DNA of 10,589 nt from Flavobacteriales bacterium (GTDB lineage Bacteria > Bacteroidota > Bacteroidia > Flavobacteriales > UA16): positions 1 to 10,589 of the forward strand of contig JABISU010000145.1 of assembly GCA_018700255.1 (NCBI GenBank), in the 5' to 3' direction. The number at the start of each line of letters is the position of its first letter. The stretch's first letter is position 1. Both the position numbers and the translations under genes were made by a program. Positions 1-6,207 of the stretch are shown one piece after another. The notes beneath the pieces are model-generated. The model was not told where the DNA came from. It worked only from the letters and a program-made list of their open reading frames with translations, and did not search any database.

Positions 1-1029
1 AACGGCTGTTAAACCTTCACGAAAATCATCTCCGCTAATATCGAACTTAAGTTTACTGAGCATTCCGGACCCTTCTGCATACTTCTTTAAAGTATTCGTG
101 AGACCGCGACGGAATCCCGTAAGATGAGTACCACCTTCGTGGGTGTTAATGTTGTTTACGTAAGAGAATAGATTCTCAGAGTAAGAAGTGTTGTAGGTCA
201 TAGCAACCTCCACAGGAATCCCCGCTTTCTCGCCACTCATGTGAATTACGTCAGCAATTAATGTTTCACGAGTGCTATCTATGTACTCAACGAAATCTCT
301 TAGTCCATTCTCAGAGAAAAATACTTCTGTCTTGAAAACTCCTTCTTGAGCTTCATCGCCTTCAGCAGGCTCAGCAAGTTCTCTTTCGTCTGTTAGAGTA
401 ACTGTAATTCCTTGGTTTAAGAAACTTAACTCACGCATTCTGTCCGCGATAGTTTCGTAGCTGTATTCAAGAACTTCGAAGATCTCAGGGTCAGGTAGGA
501 ACTCTATGATGGTTCCGTTGCTTGTTGAGGTACCACATTCTCTTACTGGATACTCAGCATTTCCTTGCTTGTACTCTTGCTCGTAGGCCTTGCCATCGCG
601 ATGAACTTCAGCTCTAAGATGAATAGATAGAGCGTTCACACATGATACACCCACTCCGTGAAGTCCACCAGACACTTTATATGAATCCTTATCAAATTTT
701 CCACCGGCACCGATCTTAGTCATAACAACTTGAAGTGCAGATACGCCCTCCTTTTCGTGCATTCCTACTGGAATCCCGCGACCGTTATCTTTTACTTTAA
801 TTCCGTTATCCTTAGTAATCCAAACATCGATTCTGTCGCAATGACCAGCTAATGCTTCATCGATAGAGTTGTCAACTACTTCATAGACTAAGTGGTGCAG
901 TCCTCTTACGTTCACATCTCCGATGTACATTGACGGACGCATGCGCACGTGCTCCATTCCCTCAAGAGCCAGGATTTGGTCTGCGTCGTACCCAGACTCA
1001 GAGCCTGATTTATTCTTCTCTTCTGACAT
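1..1029 (-). CDS. gyrB: DNA gyrase subunit B, N-terminal part (cut by window edge)
   Basis: This is the ATPase half of DNA gyrase, the type II topoisomerase that introduces negative supercoils using ATP in the cytoplasm. The first 343 codons are present and the frame is open at base 1, so the C-terminal Toprim region lies outside. The GHKL ATPase signature is clear: YEVVDNSIDEALAG (catalytic Glu about residue 50, Mg-binding Asn about 54), KDNGRGIPVGMHEKEGVSAL (Asp about 81), the ATP-lid segment KIGAGGKFDKDSYKVSGGLH around 105-124, and HEGGTHLTGFRRGLT in the transducer domain. The start MSEEKNKSG.. precedes the usual ALEGMEHVRMRPSMYIGD by a short tail, as in other Bacteroidota GyrB proteins, so the ATG at 1029 is preferred. 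ParE is the main alternative, but the overall match is to GyrB. A hairpin lies directly before the start codon, and no Shine-Dalgarno sequence is visible. Confidence 0.97.
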   Translation of the reverse strand, partial: MSEEKNKSGSESGYDADQILALEGMEHVRMRPSMYIGDVNVRGLHHLVYEVVDNSIDEALAGHCDRIDVWITKDNGIKVKDNGRGIPVGMHEKEGVSALQVVMTKIGAGGKFDKDSYKVSGGLHGVGVSCVNALSIHLRAEVHRDGKAYEQEYKQGNAEYPVRECGTSTSNGTIIEFLPDPEIFEVLEYSYETIADRMRELSFLNQGITVTLTDERELAEPAEGDEAQEGVFKTEVFFSENGLRDFVEYIDSTRETLIADVIHMSGEKAGIPVEVAMTYNTSYSENLFSYVNNINTHEGGTHLTGFRRGLTNTLKKYAEGSGMLSKLKFDISGDDFREGLTAV

Positions 1030-1030
1030 A

Positions 1031-1060
1031 TTTTTAAGTCTTATTTCTAGACTTTAAAAA
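1031..1060 (-). promoter_or_regulatory. Hairpin in the gyrB leader, ending one base before the start codon
   Basis: On the coding strand, UUUUUAAAGUCU (1060-1049) can pair with AGACUUAAAAA (1041-1031) around the 7-nt loop AGAAAUA. This gives an 11-bp stem with a single bulged A. Only one base separates the stem from the AUG. The inverted repeat is read directly from the sequence. A role in limiting ribosome access is inferred. The lower stem is all A-U and would be only marginally stable. No U tract follows on the coding strand, so it is not an intrinsic terminator in that direction. Confidence 0.5.
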
Positions 1061-1117
1061 TACTAGAATTGTGATGAAAATCAGGTAGAAATATAGGCCT
1101 AAATCAGTTTTTTTTAC

Positions 1118-1129
1118 AGCGAAATTAAA
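1118..1129. repeat. 12-bp direct repeat, copy 1
   Basis: AGCGAAATTAAA occurs here and again, identically, at 1222-1233, with a period of 104 bp. This copy lies 2 bases from the DnaA-box match. A shared protein-binding site or a small duplication are both possible. The function is unknown. Confidence 0.5.
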
Positions 1130-1131
1130 GG

Positions 1132-1140
1132 TTATTCACA
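1132..1140 (+). promoter_or_regulatory. DnaA-box match upstream of gyrB
   Basis: TTATTCACA matches the DnaA-box consensus TTATNCACA exactly and equals a box found in the E. coli origin. It lies 103 nt before the gyrB start codon, in non-coding DNA. It is the only exact match noticed in the window. A single box does not make an origin, and this one could be chance or a DnaA-responsive regulatory site for gyrB. Confidence 0.4.
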
Positions 1141-1221
1141 TATTGGGGATGAATTGGCTAAATGTGTTGCCCTACCTAGGGTTTATCATTAACTCACTAC
1201 AGCATAATGCCTCAATATTCA

Positions 1222-1233
1222 AGCGAAATTAAA
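1222..1233. repeat. 12-bp direct repeat, copy 2, overlapping the barrel gene stop codon
   Basis: This is the second identical copy of AGCGAAATTAAA. It spans the TAA stop of the barrel gene (1229-1231), so part of its sequence is constrained by coding. Confidence 0.5.
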
Positions 1234-2974
1234 AAGCATAACTCCCTCCGAAAAGCGCCTGAATTCCCTGAACCGGATAACCTACCCAATGTCGGTACGA
1301 TGAGTTAGTTAAATTACTGCACTTAATCCAAACAGAGGTTCGTGAATTATACCTATACTCCATTCCGATATTTGCATCAATGTAAGAGGGGAGTTTAACG
1401 TTGTAGTAATCAATATCACCTTCTTGCAAAAAAGGTATAGCATCCTGTCCTGGATATATTTGAGAAACAGATGAACGAGTTCCCGAAAAGGTAAAAGAAG
1501 CATCAATATATAATTTTTCAAGAAAGGAATAGCTTAAATCCATAGACCACCTTGTGTTCGGTAGATTCCAAGCAGCATCCTGACCATTTGCATCGTAATC
1601 ATATACAGCTCCGGTTAATCGAATGTCAAGGTTTTTAATCAGATTAAGAGTAAGGTGCCCACCAATAGATTTTACTTTTAAAGTGTCGTAAAACTCTGTG
1701 AAACGAGAGCCAGTTGTGTCTAATGATGCGTTATTCCCAAAGTAAAGAAAATCCTCATATTTAGTATTTGAAGCATTTATTTGAAAGCTAACCGCCTTAG
1801 TTAATGTACCTCGCATCCCAATTTTAATATCATTAGAGCGACTAGTAGTTCGCATCTCTGAATCAGCTGATGCGTAATAAAATGGGTTTTTATCAACAAT
1901 TGACATAAGCCGGTTTGATTCTAAGCCTCCATCAAGACTGATATAGGGAATGAATACATCGCGGAGAACACGAATAGACGCTTCAACCTTAGGGTAGAAT
2001 TTGAAAGTTGAGCCAGAGCCATTTCTGCTTTGGGTATCAGCATCAACCCACAAGCCAGCACCAGCAGTAACTGTGAGCGGCCCTCTGTAAGATGTAGCAG
2101 TAGGAATAAGACTTACTATCGCAGCATCAGTTCTTATAGTGTCAGGGTTGTTCACCCCCATTACTATTCTATCAAGGTTCATAGATCCCGATAACGAGAA
2201 TCTCTCGTTTCCCACAAATTTACCAGCTTCAAACGAACCATCGAAATTGTTTTCAATGGTTCCTGTTAAATCTCTCAATTGAGACCAACCAATCTTTACC
2301 TCATGATTTAATGAAGTGCTATCCCTATGGTGACTCTTAAAAGCCATCTCCGCCCCAAAGCTTAAATAACGTTCGTGAGTATTCATGGTTGTATCTGGAG
2401 CAAGCGTGTCAGATATAGCATTTCCGTAAAATACAATGTTGTTTCTTGTAACGTTAGCCGTTAAATCAACACGCTCTTTGCCTATAAATCGACTGAGCCA
2501 AACCCCGCCATTGCTATTCTGGAATCTCTCGTCAACAAAATCAGATGGAGCGTTCGTAGCAAAGTGAGTGGCTTGAAATCCCCATGTTCCTTCTCGGGAT
2601 CTTAGGTCAGTCATGCTTAGCTCGAGTAGGGGGGTGTTGTACAGCCCGTAGCCCGCCCGTGCGTATCCGCGGTAAAGTCTTGCAAGTGGAGCGTCAACTC
2701 TTAACCTGACGGGCTCTAACATTGTCCAAACTGGGGCTACGTTCATCCTTTTAGCAAGTAATCTATATGAAAACTCCCTTTTACTAGACTCTAGACTCCT
2801 TAGTTCAGGCCAGCTTTGAAGTTTCAAAGCGTCCTTCACAATCATTTCTCTTTCGCCCACAAATGTGACGTCCATTTTTAAAGAGTCCGAAGATTCTTGT
2901 GCAAAAGAGACAGTGCTTAATAAAGTCGATGTGATTATGACTAATGAGAGTGTTTGGATTGAGATTTTATTCAT
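1229..2974 (-). CDS. Outer-membrane beta-barrel protein, TonB-dependent-receptor-like barrel without a plug
   Basis: The 581-residue product starts with a Sec signal peptide (about 1-25, hydrophobic LSLVIITSTLLSTV, cleavage near SFA/Q). Most of the rest alternates polar and hydrophobic residues in short strands rich in Tyr, Gly, Asn and Thr, for example YRGYARAGYGLYNTPLLELS and the strand series after residue 130. It ends in a terminal Phe (..GSYAF), as expected of a barrel targeting signal. The end, NLTNSSYRHWVGYPVQG.., resembles the last strands of TonB-dependent receptors. No TonB box, plug domain or carboxypeptidase-like N-terminal domain is evident, and the protein is shorter than a full receptor. 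Residues about 30-100 are a non-barrel segment of unknown role. The ATG overlaps the TAA of the upstream TPR gene by one base, so the two are probably translated together. Function and substrate are unknown. A closed-pore structural barrel or a partner of the TPR protein is more likely than a classical siderophore receptor. Confidence 0.8.
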   Translation of the reverse strand: MNKISIQTLSLVIITSTLLSTVSFAQESSDSLKMDVTFVGEREMIVKDALKLQSWPELRSLESSKREFSYRLLAKRMNVAPVWTMLEPVRLRVDAPLARLYRGYARAGYGLYNTPLLELSMTDLRSREGTWGFQATHFATNAPSDFVDERFQNSNGGVWLSRFIGKERVDLTANVTRNNIVFYGNAISDTLAPDTTMNTHERYLSFGAEMAFKSHHRDSTSLNHEVKIGWSQLRDLTGTIENNFDGSFEAGKFVGNERFSLSGSMNLDRIVMGVNNPDTIRTDAAIVSLIPTATSYRGPLTVTAGAGLWVDADTQSRNGSGSTFKFYPKVEASIRVLRDVFIPYISLDGGLESNRLMSIVDKNPFYYASADSEMRTTSRSNDIKIGMRGTLTKAVSFQINASNTKYEDFLYFGNNASLDTTGSRFTEFYDTLKVKSIGGHLTLNLIKNLDIRLTGAVYDYDANGQDAAWNLPNTRWSMDLSYSFLEKLYIDASFTFSGTRSSVSQIYPGQDAIPFLQEGDIDYYNVKLPSYIDANIGMEYRYNSRTSVWIKCSNLTNSSYRHWVGYPVQGIQALFGGSYAF

Positions 2975-5900
2975 TATTTCTCGTCGTTATCGATTAAGGT
3001 GCCAGTTTCGATTAGGTCAGTTCCATTAGGTTCCCCTTCTTCGAGTATCTCAATTTCAAGCATGAGATCGGTACATGCATTTTGGACCCACTCCTCATCT
3101 ACGTTTTCTAATATACTTTCTGCTGTGGCTCGAGCTTGGAAAAGGTCATCTAAGCCAATGTAAGTGCGAACAAGTAGCAAGAAACCTTTGAATTTCCACT
3201 CATCGTAAGAGGAGTAGTCGCTGACAAGGGTAAAGATGTTTTGCTCTGCTTTTTCGTATTCAGCTTTGTTGAATAAAATTCGAGAAATCATAAACTGAGA
3301 TTCAGCTCCCACATCTCCTCCGAACTTAACTGTTGATTCGAAAAATCCAAGGGCTTGTTCAAGCTCGTTAGAGTCGTAATGAATACGACCTAGCCACAAT
3401 GAAGCTGTTCGCTTAATTGACTCAGGTGTTCCCGGATCGGTGTAGACAGAGTTGGCAAATGTGAATGCTTGAGCGGGTTGATCAAGGAGGTAGTAGCATC
3501 TCATTTGGCCTATAGAAGACTCTAACTTATTCGATTGAATACTTGAGATGTCTGCTAAGAGACGGTAGTGATTAAGTGCTCGAGGGTAATCCCCCTCATT
3601 CCAAGCTAGAGTAGCTGCAGCGATTGCGGCTGCTTCAGTAAAATCACCCGGGGGTAGGGCGATTACCATCTCGTAAGAAAGTAGCGCTCCGGTTTTATCT
3701 CCAGCATTCGTTAAGCAAGCTGCAAGGTAGAAATGTGCCTCGTCAATGTGGTTGCCATTTTCATACTGCCTTAAGTACTCTTCTAAACGAGGGAGTGCTT
3801 TTGAGTAGTTTTCCTCTAGAGCAAGAGACACGGCAGCCTCGTAGAGTCGACTCTCTATATCTTCTCCTGACAATCCCACAGCGGGGGGAAGGTCGTCTAA
3901 CAGACCTCTCTCAATTAACAAAGGCTCTACTATGTTGTAGGCGTCTGCTGCAACAGGGTCGTTGCCGTAGGTCGTGCGGATTTTATCCCAAGTAGCAAGT
4001 ACATCGTCAGGTCTATCTTGCTTTATACCAATAAGGCATAGGTCAACAAGAGCTTCTTTTGTTCGTGGATTACGTGGGTGTGATGAAAGAAGTTCGTTAA
4101 GTCGTGTGTTAGCATCATCTAATTCATCTAGCTCGATTAGGGTTCGGGCGCTTTCGTAAAGGGCATCAACAACAAAACGAGAGTTAGGGTATTCTTCGAG
4201 TAGTCTGTCAAGTACTTGTATTTGAGTTGTGAGAGCGTGAGTGTCGTCACTGAGACTGATTGACATCGCCCTTTGGTATAAAATGTAATCTATGTTTACA
4301 GCGTGTTTATTTACAAGGCATTTATCATAATATGTGACTGCTCGGTCGAATTCTTTCTTTGCGTAAAAGCAGTCAGCAGTTCTAAGCTCAGCATCTAGTA
4401 CTCTTTTAGGCGCATCTTCAGGATGAGCTTCGAGGTAAGATCGGAATGCTGATAGAGCGTCTGAATATTTCTTGCGCTTAAATAATGAGTAACCTCTGGC
4501 GTAATCTGCAGCTGGGTAGAAATCGCTCGAATATCCACCTGGAGCGGTAGAAAATTTTGAATAAGATATTGTTGCGTTTGTGTAATCTCTTGAAGCGAAA
4601 TAACATTCTCCTTGCCAATAAAAAGACTCCGCAGCTAATTGAGCGTCGATAGGGTATGTGCGAACCTTGTCGAAATACGGAACGGCGTCTGTGTACCTAC
4701 CTCTTTGGTAAAGTTCTACTCCGCGATTATATGCAAGGAGTTGATATGAACTTTGTATAGTAGCGTCTTTGTCGCGAATTTTATCGAGCGCGTCGAGCGC
4801 TCTGTCGTAATCTCTACTTACCAAATAAACTTCTATAAGAAATCTATAAGCTTCATCTCTACGAATAGAGTTGGGATATTTATCGAGATATCTTTGGAAT
4901 GCTGTGATAGCGTCATCTAAGGGATTGTACGATAATTCGAAGGCGAGTTTAGCGTAACTAAACAATGCGTCCTCCATGATCTCAATATCGAATTCTTTGG
5001 AGGCGGCACGGCCGAAGGCGCTTCGGGCTTTATCTTTTTGGCCTAACTGGATATAACAATCCGCCATGTGATACGTAGCGTTCTGTCCAAGTTTATTGTC
5101 TTCGCGAGCAGTTAAAGCCAGCACATCCAGCGCATCTCTCCAAGCCCCCATTCGGTAACGAGTGTAACCCACTTCGTAAGCGAATTCAGGTTTGCGACCT
5201 GGACCCCGAGTCCCTTCCCAAGCCATCTCCAAATAAGGTGATGCACTTGTGAAATCTTGGTCTTTGTAAAACGCATCACCAACAAGCCTGGCGATTTCTA
5301 CCCTTTCCTCATCCTCAAGACCTGCTGACTCATCGAGGAGGGGAGGCCCGTAAGATTGTAGCTCGGTAAATTGAGAGCTGGCGTGTAAAGATTGAGCGAT
5401 GTAAATTGGAACAACGCTCACAAAATCAGGATCGTCAGCTATATTGTAAAATCCATCCAGTGCCACCTTAGGGTTATCATTCAAATAAGCTATATGACTG
5501 AAGTAGTATGTTGCAGCAGAGTGGAATGTACCCTTACTTTTCATCACATCAAATAAATCGTATCTAGCAGCTTCAAAATTTTCTTTCTCGAAGAAGCTGT
5601 GCCCCCTTTTAAACTGGAGTTCACGCTTCTTATCCGTGCTGAGTTGTCTTAAATCTACTTTATTAAATGCTTCCGCCGCCTTCCCGTAATGTCTGCGTTT
5701 GTAGTGGTGGTCAGCTATCGAGTATAAAGCTTCAAGCACGTACGGACTTTCTGGGTATGCAGTAATGAATTCGTCAATCCTGAACTCTGCATCCTTGTGG
5801 TAGAGGTTTAATGCGCAGATAGATTCTAGGTATGCAGCCTCCACAAACCTCTCTGATTTAACGTCGGCTTCGAACTCCATAAAGTCCCCGAAGTTCTTCA

Positions 5901-6087
5901 TGGCTAATGCAAATTGCTTTTTCTTGAAAGCGTCATTTGCTTTAGACCAAATCCTTTCTTTCACCTCTAACTCATGAGTAAGTTGAGATTTAACTTCTAA
6001 AGCCGGAACTAAAATTGCCCCACAGCACAATGCTATTGCTAATGTGAGTGTGTATATCTGACGGGATGTAATAAGTTTGCTATGCAT
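2974..6087 (-). CDS. Large periplasmic TPR-repeat protein
   Basis: From the preferred start the product has 1037 residues. The frame also has an ATG at 6132, 15 codons upstream, but starting at 6087 puts a normal signal peptide at the N-terminus: HSKLITSRQ, then the hydrophobic IYTLTLAIALCCGAILVPAL, with cleavage around VKSQ. The rest is an almost unbroken series of TPR-like helical hairpins, for example YRMGAWRDALDVL, YNRGVELYQRGRYTDAVPYF, ARGYSLFKRKKYSDALSAFR and ADCFYAKKEFDRAVTYYDK, many with the Y/F-A-P spacing of the motif. The C-terminus is acidic. TPR arrays bind partner proteins, so a periplasmic scaffold is the reasonable role. Long TPR proteins paired with a TonB-receptor-like barrel occur in Bacteroidota. 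The 1-nt TAATG overlap with the barrel gene supports a joint function. SprE/PorW of type IX secretion is also a TPR protein, but those are lipoproteins, and no proper lipobox precedes the CC pair here. Family identity is uncertain. Confidence 0.88.
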   Translation of the reverse strand: MHSKLITSRQIYTLTLAIALCCGAILVPALEVKSQLTHELEVKERIWSKANDAFKKKQFALAMKNFGDFMEFEADVKSERFVEAAYLESICALNLYHKDAEFRIDEFITAYPESPYVLEALYSIADHHYKRRHYGKAAEAFNKVDLRQLSTDKKRELQFKRGHSFFEKENFEAARYDLFDVMKSKGTFHSAATYYFSHIAYLNDNPKVALDGFYNIADDPDFVSVVPIYIAQSLHASSQFTELQSYGPPLLDESAGLEDEERVEIARLVGDAFYKDQDFTSASPYLEMAWEGTRGPGRKPEFAYEVGYTRYRMGAWRDALDVLALTAREDNKLGQNATYHMADCYIQLGQKDKARSAFGRAASKEFDIEIMEDALFSYAKLAFELSYNPLDDAITAFQRYLDKYPNSIRRDEAYRFLIEVYLVSRDYDRALDALDKIRDKDATIQSSYQLLAYNRGVELYQRGRYTDAVPYFDKVRTYPIDAQLAAESFYWQGECYFASRDYTNATISYSKFSTAPGGYSSDFYPAADYARGYSLFKRKKYSDALSAFRSYLEAHPEDAPKRVLDAELRTADCFYAKKEFDRAVTYYDKCLVNKHAVNIDYILYQRAMSISLSDDTHALTTQIQVLDRLLEEYPNSRFVVDALYESARTLIELDELDDANTRLNELLSSHPRNPRTKEALVDLCLIGIKQDRPDDVLATWDKIRTTYGNDPVAADAYNIVEPLLIERGLLDDLPPAVGLSGEDIESRLYEAAVSLALEENYSKALPRLEEYLRQYENGNHIDEAHFYLAACLTNAGDKTGALLSYEMVIALPPGDFTEAAAIAAATLAWNEGDYPRALNHYRLLADISSIQSNKLESSIGQMRCYYLLDQPAQAFTFANSVYTDPGTPESIKRTASLWLGRIHYDSNELEQALGFFESTVKFGGDVGAESQFMISRILFNKAEYEKAEQNIFTLVSDYSSYDEWKFKGFLLLVRTYIGLDDLFQARATAESILENVDEEWVQNACTDLMLEIEILEEGEPNGTDLIETGTLIDNDEK

Positions 6088-6119
6088 GGCGGAATTATGT
6101 AGCTCTATATCATACGAAA

Positions 6120-6128
6120 ATACCCCCT
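6120..6128 (-). repeat. 9-bp direct repeat AGGGGGTAT, copy near the TPR start
   Basis: AGGGGGTAT on the minus strand is identical to the copy at 6198-6206, with a period of 78 bp. Runs of five G are uncommon in this AT-rich DNA. It overlaps the alternative upstream reading of the TPR gene. The function is unknown and chance is possible. Confidence 0.35.
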
Positions 6129-6197
6129 GCATATTGTTTTATGGATGCTACGCCTCTGATGTTCTTAACGAATTTTTGTGTGTGAATCGTGTTAGAG

Positions 6198-6206
6198 ATA
6201 CCCCCT
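6198..6206 (-). repeat. 9-bp direct repeat AGGGGGTAT, copy after the ompA-like stop
   Basis: This is the second copy of AGGGGGTAT. It starts two bases after the ompA-like stop codon on the coding strand. With its flanks it could form only a weak 4-bp AGAG/CTCT stem. Confidence 0.35.
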
Positions 6207-6207
6207 C

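Larger units (their letters stand above)
1030..1228. other. Intergenic region between the barrel gene and gyrB
   Basis: These 199 bases must contain any promoter private to gyrB. The stretch is AT-rich, with a run of eight A on the gyrB-coding strand. A full Bacteroidota promoter (TTG, about 17-23 nt, TAnnTTTG) was not found. The nearest -7-like boxes on the minus strand are TATATTTC (1088-1095) and TATTTTTA (1055-1062), both without a convincing -33 element. No good intrinsic terminator follows the barrel gene. CCCTAGGTAGGG (1170-1181) is only a short palindrome. A DnaA-box match, a 12-bp direct repeat and a start-proximal hairpin are listed separately. Confidence 0.6.
6088..6207. other. Gap between the ompA-like and TPR genes
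   Basis: About 120 nt lie between the ompA-like stop and the preferred TPR start (75 nt if the upstream ATG at 6132 is used). No hairpin with a T tract is visible, so readthrough from the ompA-like gene is possible. TATTTTCG (minus strand, just inside the 6132 start) is one base from a Bacteroidota -7 box but has no TTG at the right distance. The 9-mer AGGGGGTAT (coding strand) occurs twice, at 6198-6206 and 6120-6128. Confidence 0.5.

Noticed and set aside
1055..1095. Bacteroidota-type promoter for gyrB
   Set aside because: TATATTTC and TATTTTTA resemble the -7 box, but neither has TTG at the proper spacing, so no promoter was annotated.
1170..1181. CCCTACCTAGGG palindrome as a terminator for the barrel gene
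   Set aside because: It can form at most a 4-bp stem, and no T tract follows on either strand.
1029..1228. Chromosome replication origin upstream of gyrB
   Set aside because: Only one exact DnaA box was found. No cluster of boxes or obvious unwinding element is present, and dnaA is not in the window.
1229..6132. A SusC/SusD polysaccharide-utilisation locus
   Set aside because: The barrel lacks a plug and a SusC-type N-terminal domain. The TPR protein lacks a lipobox and is far longer than SusD. No glycoside hydrolase is near.
2974..6132. TPR protein as a lipoprotein of the SprE/PorW type
   Set aside because: The only Cys pair in the signal region (IALCC) does not fit a lipobox, because the residue before the first Cys is Leu.
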